Source: Rappaport israeli (GTDB lineage: Bacteria > Pseudomonadota > Gammaproteobacteria > Cardiobacteriales > Cardiobacteriaceae). From it: DNA of 64,000 bases. Below, piece after piece: positions 9,459 through 19,332 of this stretch. Positions within the stretch are counted from its first letter, which is position 1; the number at the start of each line of letters is the position of its first letter. The stretch is from assembly GCF_001888055.1 (NCBI RefSeq), contig NZ_LXHZ01000022.1:1-64000 (forward strand), written 5' to 3'. The notes under the pieces were generated by a model. It was given only the letters and a program-made list of their open reading frames with translations, was not told the origin of the DNA and did not search any database. Position numbers and translations under genes: made by a program.

Positions 9459-10999
9459 TTACTCCTTATCCCATTGAACAGGCAATCGAACCTCCGCGCG
9501 CTCAATATACTCTTGCATCTTATCTAAATCCCCCGTAGCCGCCAGTAACTCAGCCAGTGCCTGCACATAGTCATAAGCCGCCTGCATCTGCTGTGTTTTG
9601 ATTTTTGCCACACGCGCCTGCGCATCATTAAGCTCAATCACCGTATTGAGCCCCTCGCGAAACCCAGCCTCAGTGAGTGTCAACGCCTCATACGCCAGCG
9701 CCTCATCTGCTTTTAACGCGATAAAGCGTTGCTGAGCTTGAGAAAGCGCCAGCCAATTTTTCTCCACCAATAAATCCACATCCTCCAGCGCCTGCGCCTC
9801 AACCCAAAAAACCTGTTCCAGCGCCAAATCCGCCGCCTCATTCATTTTTTGTCTATCCAGTGGTGAGTGCAACAACCAGCGCGCCTGCACACCTACAGCC
9901 CATGAATGCGCCCCATCGCCCAAAGAGCCCAAACCAAATGCGGATAATGTGGGCGACCAATTCGCCTCACTGAATTGCTTTAATGCCAATGCCTGATTTT
10001 TCTTTGCCGTAATTTTTTGCAACGCTGGATAGTGCGCTCGTGCGCGCGCCTGCCATTGATACACAGGTTCTAATGGCGCAAAATCCACAAACAATCCCGT
10101 TGATGGTTTAATCTTTGCCGATAACAACGCCGCCAGCGCCTGCTCCGCCAAATGCAAATCATCACGCGCCTTTTCCAGCGCCAAACGCGCCTCCGACAGC
10201 GCCACCTTACCCTGCAAGCGTTGCGCTTTTGCAATTAACCCCACCGCCAGCATGCGCTCAGCAGCATAATCATGCGCCAAAGTTGCCTCCAACGCCTCCT
10301 CTCGCACCGCCACCGCACTACGCGCCAATTGCACTAAAAAATAGCGATTCACCAACAGACGCAACACATCCTCCCGCGCCACCACCGCCTCACTCCAATC
10401 CAATTGCGCGCGTGCTCCTAAGAAATCCTGCACCGCCTCAATCCGCCCAGCGCTATAGATTGGCGCAACAAAACCCAGATTAATACGAGTAAAAAAATCT
10501 TCACGACGTATCCCCACCTGCTCAGGCACCTGCATTTGCCAAAGTTGCCCCAATCCATCGCCAATCCCAGCGCCCAATTCAGCGCCAAGTCCTTCGGGCA
10601 ATTGCGTAAGTAATCCTGCGCCATAGTCATGCAAGCGCTGCCGCAAGCCCTGCGTTGAAAGATGCGTCTCTAATTGATAATACCCAGCAGAGGCACCAGC
10701 AACAATCATGGGTTGGTCTAAATCTCTTACAGCTTGTGCTCGTAGCGCGCTGGCTTGCGCGGCTAATTGCTTAATTTTTAGCGATTTAGAACGTGATAAT
10801 AACGCTTGAAATGCTTGCTCAAAACTCACTTCCCCATCAAGGATTGCGCCTTAGGCGCCGTATTAAGTTGTGCTGTCTTTGGTGTTAATGCTAAAAATGA
10901 ATGTGTCTTCGAACCCGTCGAGGACACACAACCTGATAAAACCAATAACACCGCAAAAGATAAGAGCGCGTGCTTTAAACTCCCTTGTGTGCTATTCAT
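9459..10999 (-). CDS. TolC/OprM-type outer-membrane factor, lipoprotein (frameshifted)
   Basis: About 513 residues when the N-terminus is recovered. Translation from ATG 10999 (after an AGGGG ribosome site) gives a lipoprotein signal peptide ending LVLSGC. The frame then breaks near 10836 in a G run before the SFEQAFQALL repeat start. Two long heptad-rich halves follow, as in the trimeric TolC channel: about residues 60-270, and 290-500 with a second GFREGLNTVIELNDAQ hairpin motif. The lipobox places it with OprM/NodT-type factors anchored in the outer membrane. It is first in the export operon. Confidence 0.87.
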
Positions 11000-11008
11000 C
11001 TATTCCCC

Positions 11009-12325
11009 CTAGTGCACACGTTTTTTATCACTGAGTAAATAACCTAAAACCAAACCTACAACTGCCGGCAATAACCAACCTAAATTCAGCGTATACAAAG
11101 GCCAGTTTGCGCCAAACCACGTCATCCACGAAGCAGGCAACCCTACAGCCGCGTTGTAACCATCTAATAAAGCAAAAGGCAAGGTAAATAATATGGTTAC
11201 GCCGTAAACCGCGCGCCCATTGCCAGTGATTGGCGAAAGCAAGGTTAATAAAATCACCACTACCGTCAACGGATAGAGCACCATCAATACAGGAATAGCA
11301 AAAGAAATCAAAGCGCTTAGCCCCCAATTCGCCACCACCGCTGAAAATACGCTTAACCCGACCGCCCAAAGTTTATAGCTCACCTGAGGCATAAGAGATT
11401 GGAAAAAGCTCGCACAAGCTGTGATTAACCCAACCGATGTTGTCAAACAAGCCAACAACACAATCACCGCCAACAAAATATTTCCCACAGTGCCCAAATA
11501 ATGTTGCGCACTTAAAGCCAATACTTTAGCGCCATTATCCAAAAGACCAATTCCTGCCACACTTGAAGCGCCTAAATAAGCAATCGCGGTATACACTAAC
11601 GCCAACACCCCCACTGCAATCATGCCCGCATAGGCAGTTAAGCGCAACGCCGCATGGTGTTGTGTCTTTTGACGAATCGCCTCTAACACCATCACCCCGA
11701 AGACCAACGACGCCAACGCATCCATTGTGTTATACCCTTCTACAAATCCAGCCATCAACGCATGCTGAGAATATTTTTCAATGCCCTGTTGTAACGCACC
11801 CATTGGCGAGACCCACGCAAAAGCAACCAACACCAAAATACACAACAACAACGAAGGCGTGAGTATTTTGCCTATGCGGTCAACCAAACGATTGGGAGAA
11901 AGTGCCAACCATAAAGACACTGCAAAAAATACAAGTGTAAAAAGCGCCAACGCCCAACGCAAATGCGCTTCTTGCAACAGTGGCGCTACCCCCACCTCAA
12001 AGGACACCGTCGCCGTACGCGGAAGCGCAAATAAAGGCCCAATCGTCAAATAAAGCGCAAAAGCAAAAAGCAATCCAAAAACAGGATGCGCTCTTGAGGC
12101 AAGCGCCCGCACATCGCGCTCACCAGATAACCCAATAGCAACCACCCCTAATAATGGCAATCCAGCCCCTGTCAATAAAAATCCTACCGTTGCTGCCACC
12201 CAGTTCATGCCAGCCTGTTGACCAAGTAACGCGGGAAAAATCAAATTCCCTGCCCCAAAAAATAGCGCAAATAACATTAACCCTACCGACGCCAACATCA
12301 CCCAACTCATCTGCCTATCAGCCAT
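11009..12325 (-). CDS. brnQ: Branched-chain amino acid transporter (LIVCS family)
   Basis: 438 residues, about twelve membrane segments. The N-terminal LFALFFGAGNLIFPALLGQQAG is the characteristic start of BrnQ proteins, which take up leucine, isoleucine and valine with sodium. The ATG is preceded by an AGGAGGGG ribosome site. It lies downstream of uvrD on the same strand with about 60 bases between; no strong hairpin is seen in that gap, so read-through from uvrD is possible. Confidence 0.92.
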   Translation of the reverse strand: MADRQMSWVMLASVGLMLFALFFGAGNLIFPALLGQQAGMNWVAATVGFLLTGAGLPLLGVVAIGLSGERDVRALASRAHPVFGLLFAFALYLTIGPLFALPRTATVSFEVGVAPLLQEAHLRWALALFTLVFFAVSLWLALSPNRLVDRIGKILTPSLLLCILVLVAFAWVSPMGALQQGIEKYSQHALMAGFVEGYNTMDALASLVFGVMVLEAIRQKTQHHAALRLTAYAGMIAVGVLALVYTAIAYLGASSVAGIGLLDNGAKVLALSAQHYLGTVGNILLAVIVLLACLTTSVGLITACASFFQSLMPQVSYKLWAVGLSVFSAVVANWGLSALISFAIPVLMVLYPLTVVVILLTLLSPITGNGRAVYGVTILFTLPFALLDGYNAAVGLPASWMTWFGANWPLYTLNLGWLLPAVVGLVLGYLLSDKKRVH

Positions 12326-12386
12326 AAACCCCTCCTATTTGATTAAAAAAAATAAACTTATAAAACCCCAGTAAAAAAATCAACTA

Positions 12387-14552
12387 CTAAATTTTTTGCA
12401 ACTTTGCATAAGCTGCCACTAGCCACTTCTCTCCTGCCTGAGCAAAGTTCACCAACACTCGCAAATGCTCCCCATCGCCTTCAAGCGCCAACACACAACC
12501 CTCGCCAAATTTCGCATGCTCTACAGAATCGCCCTGTTGATACGGCAAACGCTCATCATAAGATGATTTGCGCTTATCAATCAAAGATTTATTAATGCCT
12601 GCATAGACCATAGGGCGCACTGAATCTGTCAATTCCTGCGGAATTTCATAAATAAATCTTGACGCCTGAGGGCGCAACTCCTTGCCCTGAAAACGGCGCA
12701 TCTCTGCAAAAGAAAGCGTCAAACAACGGCGCGCGCGCGTCATTCCCACATACGCCAACCGTCGTTCCTCCTCAATCTTTTGCTCTGACTCCAAAGCCCG
12801 ATAACTGGGAAACATTCCCTCTTCAACGCCAACCAAAAACACATCATCAAACTCCAACCCCTTAGCTGTATGCAACGTCATCATCTGCACCGCATCACTG
12901 CCAGCATGTGCCTGCGCCTCACCAGCATCCAAAGCGGCAAAGGATAAAAAATCCAACAAGCGTTCATTTTCCGCCCCCACCGCCTGCCAATCAAAATGCT
13001 CACCTGCACTAATTAATTCCTGCAAATTCTCCTGACGCATTAACGCCTCCTCCTTACCCTCCTTGTCATACATAGCATGCAATCCAGTATCATAAACCAC
13101 ATAGCGCAACGCCTCAGCAAGAGAAGGCGATAAAGCAATTTTCTCCTGCAACGCCATAACCACAGAAATAAATCCCTGCAATGCTTTCACCGCACGTGCG
13201 CTAAAGTGCTTTGACAACTGCGCCTCATTTAGCGTCTGCCACAAACTCTGCCCACGCTCTTTTGCCAATTCGCGCAGTTTTGCCAACGTTTTCGCGCCAA
13301 TATCACGCGCTGGCGTATTAATCACCCGCTCCAACGCCCCATCATCCTGCGCAAAATACGCCAACCGCAAATAAGCCAACGCATCTTTCACCTCCGCACG
13401 CTCAAAAAACCGCAATCCCCCATAAACCCGATACGGCATCTGATGTTGCACCAACATCTCCTCAAATACCCGAGACTGCGCATTTGAGCGATACAAAATT
13501 GCACACTCATCTAATCGCCCCCCAGCGCGCTGCCAACGCATAATCTCCTCACAAACAAAGCGCGCCTCATCATATTCATTAACCGCTGGATAAATCCGCA
13601 CCTTCTCTCCCACCTCACCTGCACTCCACAACGTCTTGCCCAAACGTTGCGAATTTTGAGCAATCACCGCATTAGCAGCTTGTAAAATAGTTTGTGTTGA
13701 ACGATAGTTTTGTTCTAAGCGCAACGAACACAACTGCGGATAATGTTTTTCCAACGACAAAATATTCTCCACCTGCGCCCCTCGCCAAGCATAAATGGAT
13801 TGATCATCATCCCCCACCACAAACAATTGCGCTTGTTTTGATTTTAATAACGCAACCATCTGAAACTGAAGTGCATTCGTATCTTGAAACTCATCGACCA
13901 AAATCGCCTCAAAACGCCCCTGATAACGCTCACGCACATCTGCATGCTCACGCAACAACTCCACCGACAACAACAACAGCTCCGAAAAATCCATCGTCCC
14001 CTGCGCACGACACGCCTGCTCATAATCTGCATAAAACGCCTGCACCAATACATCATTGCGATGCTTACCTATCACCACATCCGCAGCGCGCACCCCTTGA
14101 TCTTTAAAATGATTAATCAACCACATCATCTGCTTTGCCGCCACCACCTGCTCATCCCACTGCTGAGCACGCATCAACCGCTTAATCAATGCCAACTGGT
14201 CTTGCGAGTCCATCACCACAAACTGCTTTGACCACCCCATCCGCTCAGCATAACGACGCAACAACCGATGCCCAATACTATGAAACGTCCCCATCCATAA
14301 AGACTCAAGCGGAAATGATAGCGCCTTTTCCAAACGCTCCTTCATCTCACGCGCCGCCTTATTAGTAAACGTTAGCGCTAACAGCGCAAATGGTGATAAC
14401 CCATTAACCGCCATCAACCATTGCATTCGTCGCACCAATACCCGCGTTTTACCACTACCTGCCCCTGCAATCACCCGCACCACCTGCTCAGAAGTCGTAA
14501 CCGCTTGGCGCTGCGCCTCATTCAAATCCTCTAAAATCGCACTCACATCCAC
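12387..14552 (-). CDS. uvrD: DNA helicase II UvrD
   Basis: Superfamily 1 3'-5' helicase acting in nucleotide excision and mismatch repair. The GTG at 14552 is chosen: a GGAGG precedes it by a few bases, and the resulting N-terminus (MDVSAILEDLN) lines up with E. coli UvrD, putting the Walker A lysine at residue 35 (AGAGSGKT). Other motifs are VDEFQDTN (Walker B), VGDDDQSIYAWRGA, LEQNYRST, MTLHTAKGLEFDDVF and YVGMTRAR. At 721 residues the length is what UvrD should have. An earlier ATG upstream would add 15 residues without a ribosome site. Confidence 0.95.
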   Translation of the reverse strand: MDVSAILEDLNEAQRQAVTTSEQVVRVIAGAGSGKTRVLVRRMQWLMAVNGLSPFALLALTFTNKAAREMKERLEKALSFPLESLWMGTFHSIGHRLLRRYAERMGWSKQFVVMDSQDQLALIKRLMRAQQWDEQVVAAKQMMWLINHFKDQGVRAADVVIGKHRNDVLVQAFYADYEQACRAQGTMDFSELLLLSVELLREHADVRERYQGRFEAILVDEFQDTNALQFQMVALLKSKQAQLFVVGDDDQSIYAWRGAQVENILSLEKHYPQLCSLRLEQNYRSTQTILQAANAVIAQNSQRLGKTLWSAGEVGEKVRIYPAVNEYDEARFVCEEIMRWQRAGGRLDECAILYRSNAQSRVFEEMLVQHQMPYRVYGGLRFFERAEVKDALAYLRLAYFAQDDGALERVINTPARDIGAKTLAKLRELAKERGQSLWQTLNEAQLSKHFSARAVKALQGFISVVMALQEKIALSPSLAEALRYVVYDTGLHAMYDKEGKEEALMRQENLQELISAGEHFDWQAVGAENERLLDFLSFAALDAGEAQAHAGSDAVQMMTLHTAKGLEFDDVFLVGVEEGMFPSYRALESEQKIEEERRLAYVGMTRARRCLTLSFAEMRRFQGKELRPQASRFIYEIPQELTDSVRPMVYAGINKSLIDKRKSSYDERLPYQQGDSVEHAKFGEGCVLALEGDGEHLRVLVNFAQAGEKWLVAAYAKLQKI

Positions 14553-14608
14553 AACAAACCTCCAAATCAGCGCCTTAAAAACCCAAACCCAACGCAACGC
14601 GCAAAATC

Positions 14609-14656
14609 ACAAAAGTGCGTCATTCTAGCCCATCGCCTAAAATAACGCACTTTTGT
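14609..14656. repeat. Perfect 12-bp inverted repeat containing AAGTGCG
   Basis: The arms ACAAAAGTGCGT (14609-14620) and ACGCACTTTTGT (14645-14656) are exact reverse complements separated by 24 bases. It lies between the start of uvrD and the tRNA-Met promoter. It could be a bidirectional terminator-like hairpin or a paired uptake-signal-like sequence; nothing else in the region decides this. Confidence 0.6.
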
Positions 14657-14694
14657 ATTTAAAACAGGCAAAACACCTCAATTGCGCAAAAATA

Positions 14695-14723
14695 TTGACA
14701 CACTCAATAAAAATCGCCATAAT
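14695..14723 (+). promoter_or_regulatory. Sigma-70 promoter of tRNA-Met
   Basis: TTGACA at 14695-14700, a 17-base spacer, then CATAAT at 14718-14723. The tRNA begins 15 bases after the -10 box, a spacing typical of tRNA promoters. Confidence 0.75.
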
Positions 14724-14737
14724 GCGCCGCCTGTTGT

Positions 14738-14813
14738 GGCTACGTAGCTCAGCTGGTTAGAGCACATCACTCATAATGATGGGGTCCCCTGTTCGAATCA
14801 GGCGTAGCCACCA
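14738..14813 (+). tRNA. tRNA-Met (CAT), elongator type
   Basis: 76 bases including an encoded CCA. The acceptor arms GGCTACG/CGTAGCC pair, the D arm is standard (TAGCTCAGCTGGTTAGAGCA), the anticodon stem CATCA/TGATG encloses CTCATAA with anticodon CAT, and the T loop is TTCGAAT. The first base pair G-C and the normal acceptor stem indicate elongator rather than initiator Met. A tRNA-Ile2 with a modified CAT anticodon cannot be excluded by sequence alone. Confidence 0.93.
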
Positions 14814-14826
14814 CATCTATCAAAAC

Positions 14827-14849
14827 AACGACTTATCGGTCGTTTTTTT
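14827..14849 (+). terminator. Terminator after tRNA-Met
   Basis: AACGAC-TTATCG-GTCGTT hairpin followed by a run of T, 13 bases after the tRNA. Confidence 0.8.
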
Positions 14850-15031
14850 GTGCCTGAAATTTATGCCCGATAAATTTTATATTGCATTGTTTTTAAAAGA
14901 CAAAATAAAAGTTAACCGCTCTTTTTTCTTGCGAAAACCTCTCAAATTCATTATAGTGTGACTTCCTGCGTCTTTAATTGTTAAAGAACGCTTTTTTATT
15001 TTAAATTCAAACATAACATAACCGTATTACT

Positions 15032-15670
15032 ATGACCCACCACAAACATACACCCGTCAGCTTAAATGATTTTGAACACCAACACGATTGCCCCTGCTGC
15101 AGCAAACATCATCGACGAACCTTTATAAAAAGAGCAGCCATTGGCACCGCTGGATTATTACTACCCGCACAATGGGCGACAGCCGCCGTCTCTCGTGAGC
15201 GCATTATCCGCATGAGTAATCCCCATACAGGTGAAAACATCCGCACCGTATTTTGGACACCTGATTATGGCTATATCCAGCCTGTTATGGAGCAAATCAG
15301 TTGGTTTTTTCGTGATTTTAGAGAAAACGAAACCCGCACGGTTGACATCGATTTATTAAACATCTTGCACTATATGCAAGCCAATGTTGGACAAAATCGC
15401 ACCATCAACCTCCACAGCGGGTATCGCACCCCAAAAACCAATGCCATGCTAGCGAATCATTCCAACAATGTCGCCAAGCAAAGCTATCATCTCAAAGCCA
15501 AAGCAGCAGATATTTCCATTTCGGGATTTAACGCACGCGATTTAAAAGCTATGGCGCTCACACTCAGTGGCGGTGGGGTTGGCGTTTATCGTGGCTCAAA
15601 CTTTATTCATGTTGATTCAGGTCCTGTGCGCACTTGGTCTATGGTTAGTCAAGCGCTAACGCCCTACTGA
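15032..15670 (+). CDS. YcbK/MepK-like murein peptidase (DUF882), Tat-exported
   Basis: 212 residues. A twin-arginine signal (RRTFIKRA at 28-35, then a hydrophobic stretch ending ATAA) implies folded export to the periplasm. The mature part matches the DUF882/M15-like zinc peptidase family: HSGYRTPKTNAML, then SYHLKAKAADI (metal His and Asp) and FIHVDSG (metal His). E. coli MepK cleaves peptidoglycan cross-links, so a role in murein remodelling is inferred. A CPCC cluster lies just before the Tat motif, in the cytoplasmic n-region, which is unusual. A clear terminator follows. Confidence 0.85.
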   Translation: MTHHKHTPVSLNDFEHQHDCPCCSKHHRRTFIKRAAIGTAGLLLPAQWATAAVSRERIIRMSNPHTGENIRTVFWTPDYGYIQPVMEQISWFFRDFRENETRTVDIDLLNILHYMQANVGQNRTINLHSGYRTPKTNAMLANHSNNVAKQSYHLKAKAADISISGFNARDLKAMALTLSGGGVGVYRGSNFIHVDSGPVRTWSMVSQALTPY

Positions 15671-15683
15671 CAACGCTAAATAT

Positions 15684-15708
15684 AAAAGGAGCTTAATGCT
15701 CCTTTTTT
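15684..15708 (+). terminator. Terminator after the MepK-like gene
   Basis: AAAGGAGC-TTAAT-GCTCCTTT hairpin continuing into a T run, 14 bases after the stop codon. Confidence 0.85.
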
Positions 15709-16093
15709 AATCCACAAAATTATCTGACCTTTGCTCCTAGTAAATTCCTAGTAAATAATTAGAGAATAAAGAATTTAGAATTAAATCACCGCTTTTGCTA
15801 TACCGCTATCGCCAAATGATGTCAGCATAGGGAAATAATTTACCCTGCAAACCCCGCTACAAATATGGTTATTCTTGATAACGAAAAATCCTCCAGCGTT
15901 GTGAGCACAATGGACGTAAATTTATCAAAAATAAAAGCGCCCTAATCTTATTGTTTATGCGTGAGACATCCCCCAAATCAAATATTATAGATGAGCAATG
16001 AGGCGCGCTAAATTAAGGGATTGTGCAAATGAGGAATAAAACAGCAATCCCCTAGCGCATGATTTCTCAATAGCGCGCACCTATCCTCAGCAC
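15709..16093. other. Intergenic region without a recognised gene
   Basis: About 385 AT-rich bases between the MepK-like gene and the end of pepD. A short direct repeat (CCTAGTAAAT, about 15737-15759) and a weak GGGATTG/CAATCCC hairpin near 16018-16053 are the only structures noticed. The longest open stretches are under 30 codons and resemble nothing recognised. Confidence 0.6.
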
Positions 16094-17560
16094 TTAAGTC
16101 CGCGGTTCTTTTGCCAATACTTGCAAACTTGTGCATAGCCACTGATAAAATCGCTCAACTGATGCAATTTCCACGCGTTCCTCAGGAGAATGAGGCATTT
16201 CAATGGTTGGGCCAAAAGAAATCATCTGCCAATGTGGATAATTATTCGCCAAAATACCGCATTCTAATCCTGCATGAATGCTGGATAAAGTTGGACGCTT
16301 ACCAAACTGCGCTTCACCCGTTTGTTGCATAATTTCATTAATTCGCGCCTTAGGCTCTGGCAACCAACCAGAATATTCTTCACTAAATTCACTTAATCCA
16401 CCTGCTAAGGTTACAATTTGCGCCATACGCCGTGCCAATCTATCTCGCGCCTTATCATCGGCTGAGCGCAACAACGTATGAATAGACAAAGCGGTCGGTT
16501 CCATCTGCACCTGTGCTAAATTGACTGAGGTAGCAACTTGTCCGCTAATCTCTGCATCCATCGCCTCTACACCATGTGGCAACGCATCAATAAGTGCCAA
16601 TACTTTAGCGCTATCCTCTGCGCTCACCCAATCTCCCTGCACCGCCTGCGGTTCAAGTGTTTCTAAGATGTAAATCAATCCTCGGTCTTCTAGCGCTAAA
16701 GTGCGCAATAATGCTTGATGCGTTTGTGCTAATTGTTGCTCAATTTGGGCATAATCAAGCGCGCTAGCAAATACTGCTTGCGCCTCTCGCGGGATTGCAT
16801 TGCGCAAACTTCCACCTTGAAAAGAATGCAGATTCAATGGCTGTTGTTGTAAAAGCGCATCTAGCAATAAGGCTAATAATTTATTCGCATTACCACGCAT
16901 TTTGCCAATATCCATGCCCGAATGTCCGCCACGCAACCCCTTCACCGTTAAACGATACGCCTGCGCCTTGGGCGCTGATTGCGCTTGAAGCGTCAAAGCA
17001 AAACTTCCATCCACCCCGCCTGCACAACCAATATACAACTCGCCTTCTTCCTCAGCATCCAAATTCAACAACACATCACCAGAGAGCCAATTTGCACGCA
17101 ACCCTTTAGCCCCTACCATGCCCGTTTCTTCCGTGGCGGTAAATAGCGCCTCTAGCGGGCCATGTGTCAATGAAGTATCTGCTAACACCGCCAAAATTGC
17201 TGCCACACCAATACCATTATCAGCGCCTAGCGTTGTTCCAGTAGCATAAACCCAGCCTTCTTCAATACGCGTTTTAATTGGATCTTTAGAAAAATCATGC
17301 ACTGTGTCATTATTTTTTTGCGCCACCATATCCAAGTGCGCCTGCAAAATTACCCCAACTGCCTGCTCATATCCTGCCGTAGCTGGTTTTTTTACCAAAA
17401 TATTACCCACCTCATCTTGCTCAGCCTGCAAGCCTAATTCTTGCGCCTGCGCCAAGACATAAGCGCGCACCGCCTCCTCCTCAAAAGAAGGACGTGGAAT
17501 TTGCGTTAATGCGTGAAAATACCGCCAAAGTGATTGTGGTTTTAAAGATTGAATCGTCAT
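16094..17560 (-). CDS. pepD: Aminoacyl-histidine dipeptidase (PepD)
   Basis: 488 residues, the length of E. coli PepD (M20 metallopeptidase, broad dipeptide hydrolysis in the cytosol). Visible metal and catalytic segments in order: LQAHLDMV (His and Asp), TLGADNGIG (bridging Asp), TEETGMVGA (general-base Glu), NLDAEEEG, and SIHAGLECG with EMPHSPEER (C-terminal metal His). The inserted dimerisation/lid domain with RGGHSGMDIG is present. It is followed on the same strand by nothing close; sohB lies just upstream (15 bases), so the two are probably cotranscribed. Confidence 0.95.
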   Translation of the reverse strand: MTIQSLKPQSLWRYFHALTQIPRPSFEEEAVRAYVLAQAQELGLQAEQDEVGNILVKKPATAGYEQAVGVILQAHLDMVAQKNNDTVHDFSKDPIKTRIEEGWVYATGTTLGADNGIGVAAILAVLADTSLTHGPLEALFTATEETGMVGAKGLRANWLSGDVLLNLDAEEEGELYIGCAGGVDGSFALTLQAQSAPKAQAYRLTVKGLRGGHSGMDIGKMRGNANKLLALLLDALLQQQPLNLHSFQGGSLRNAIPREAQAVFASALDYAQIEQQLAQTHQALLRTLALEDRGLIYILETLEPQAVQGDWVSAEDSAKVLALIDALPHGVEAMDAEISGQVATSVNLAQVQMEPTALSIHTLLRSADDKARDRLARRMAQIVTLAGGLSEFSEEYSGWLPEPKARINEIMQQTGEAQFGKRPTLSSIHAGLECGILANNYPHWQMISFGPTIEMPHSPEERVEIASVERFYQWLCTSLQVLAKEPRT

Positions 17561-17574
17561 AATTTCCCCGGTGA

Positions 17575-18594
17575 TTATTGAATAAACGTTTTAAACAGCG
17601 ATGACAAGCGCGCCTTACCTAAAAATCTATCTTTGATTTTATCCAAAAATGACTCCTCTACCGCCTGCTCCAACAACAGCACCTGATGCGTCTGCAAACG
17701 ATTTAAAATAAAATCATCACTCATTCCCACCGCATCAATCAACCCCTTTTCAACCGCCTGTACCCCATACCACGTCTCACCCGTTGCCACCGCTTCCACA
17801 TCCAAATGAGGGCGCACCTTTGCAATATGCGCCTTAAACAACTCATGCGTAATAAGCAACTCACGCCGAAACTGCTCACGGTCTTCCTGTGTATTTTCGC
17901 CAAACATCGTCAAACTGCGTTTATATTTACCAGCAGTATGCTCCTCATACTCAATGGCATTTTTTTTCAACAACTCATGAAAATTAGGCAATGCCCCAAT
18001 CACCCCAATCGAGCCAATAATAGCAAACGGCGCCGCATGCAACTCATCAGCCATACACGCCATCATATAACCCCCGCTTGCCGCCACCTTATCCACCGCC
18101 ACCACCAAACGAATATTATGCGATCGCAAACGCGATAATTGCGAAGCAGCCAAACCATAGGCATGCACAAATCCCCCGCCACTCTCAAGACGCAACAACA
18201 CCTCATCGCCAGCCTGAGCAAATTCAATAATCGCCGAAATAAACACCCGCAAATCCTCTACCGCACTCGCCTGCACATCGCCATCAAAATCTAGCACAAA
18301 CAACCGATGACGCTCTGCCTTATCCTCTTGAGCCTCCGCCTCCTTCTCCTTTTTCTTTTGCTCTTTTTGATAGGTCTTCAAAGCCTTTTTATTTAAAGTT
18401 TGCTGATAAATTTGCTCTCTTTGCCCCTCATAATATTCATTTAATGACGTAATTTTTAATTGCCCCTCCTCATCGTCTAAATGACGCGAACGCTTTAATG
18501 CCATAATCAATCCCAGCAACAAAGCAAACGCCAGCACAAACGTCAGCGCTTTTGCCAAAAACAACCCATATTCATAAATAAAATTTAGCAACAA
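17575..18594 (-). CDS. sohB: Inner-membrane serine protease SohB
   Basis: 339 residues: an N-terminal membrane segment, a Lys/Glu-rich linker (KKKEKEAEAQEDKAE, about residues 80-95) and an S49 signal-peptide-peptidase-like domain. The nucleophile is in VDKVAASGGYMMA and the general-base Lys in GKYKRSLTMFGEN, the S49 Ser-Lys dyad. SohB is a periplasm-facing protease of the inner membrane; its substrates are poorly known. It starts only five bases after the end of an ABC permease gene, forming one transcription unit ATPase-permease-sohB-pepD. Confidence 0.93.
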   Translation of the reverse strand: MLLNFIYEYGLFLAKALTFVLAFALLLGLIMALKRSRHLDDEEGQLKITSLNEYYEGQREQIYQQTLNKKALKTYQKEQKKKEKEAEAQEDKAERHRLFVLDFDGDVQASAVEDLRVFISAIIEFAQAGDEVLLRLESGGGFVHAYGLAASQLSRLRSHNIRLVVAVDKVAASGGYMMACMADELHAAPFAIIGSIGVIGALPNFHELLKKNAIEYEEHTAGKYKRSLTMFGENTQEDREQFRRELLITHELFKAHIAKVRPHLDVEAVATGETWYGVQAVEKGLIDAVGMSDDFILNRLQTHQVLLLEQAVEESFLDKIKDRFLGKARLSSLFKTFIQ

Positions 18595-18598
18595 AACT

Positions 18599-19332
18599 CT
18601 AATCCTTTACCCAATAAATAGGCAATAATGTCATAAAAATCAACCAATGCACCAGCACAAACATCAACGTCTGACTATGCACCACCCCTTGCATTAACAA
18701 CTGAACATGCTCAAAAGGCGAAAGCCATTGCAACATCGCCACCCACGCTTGTGGCTGAGAAATCAACGTTGGCGCCACCCACAAAAACAGCCAAATCAGC
18801 GCCAACACCAGCGACGCCGTCAACGCCTGCACACATAACACCGACACCAACAAACTCAACAACCCCGCATAACCTATTATCAGCACCTGCGCCAACACAA
18901 TCCCCCCACACCAGCGCCCCCTGCCACTGCGTCGCATCCCAAAGCCACAAAAAAAAACACCCAAAATGGCAACGTCAACAACAACATCGACCCCAAAAGC
19001 GTCGCAATTTTAAACCCCAAAATCTGCCACAACAAACGCCTAGAACCCACATACAAAAAATCACAATGCCACTGACGCTCTAGCGAAAAACTCCGTGCCC
19101 CAAAAAACAAACTCCATAAAACCAACCAATACAACACCAATTGATTCGCCTGCACTAACAACAACTGCGTCGCCCCCCGTTGATTACTCAACCCAGACAA
19201 CTTAACCGCAATCGCCTGATATTCTATAAAATAATTCAATAAGAATAGCGCCAACACAAACCACGCCAACGCCATCGCCCAAACCCCCACAGGTAGCATC
19301 AGCATTCGCCATTCCTTAGCCCACATTAGCAA
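18599..19332 (-). CDS. ABC-2 type permease partner of the adjacent ATPase (frameshifted)
   Basis: About 244 residues with six membrane segments, once a single break at about 18905 is closed. There a coding-strand G run has six bases where seven restore the frame. The layout matches small ABC-2 permeases such as GldF/NosY types (RSFSLERQWHCDFLYV between helices 2 and 3). It overlaps the ATPase gene by 17 bases and is followed by sohB. The substrate is unknown. Confidence 0.8.

Noticed and set aside
12387-14597. Rep helicase instead of UvrD
   Set aside because: The N-terminus from GTG 14552, the 721-residue length and a C-terminal Tudor-like region (VEHAKFGEGCVLALEG) fit UvrD better than Rep.
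15709-16093. Remnant of an insertion sequence
   Set aside because: A short open frame near 15868 looked transposase-like at first, but no family motif, terminal repeats or target duplication could be seen.
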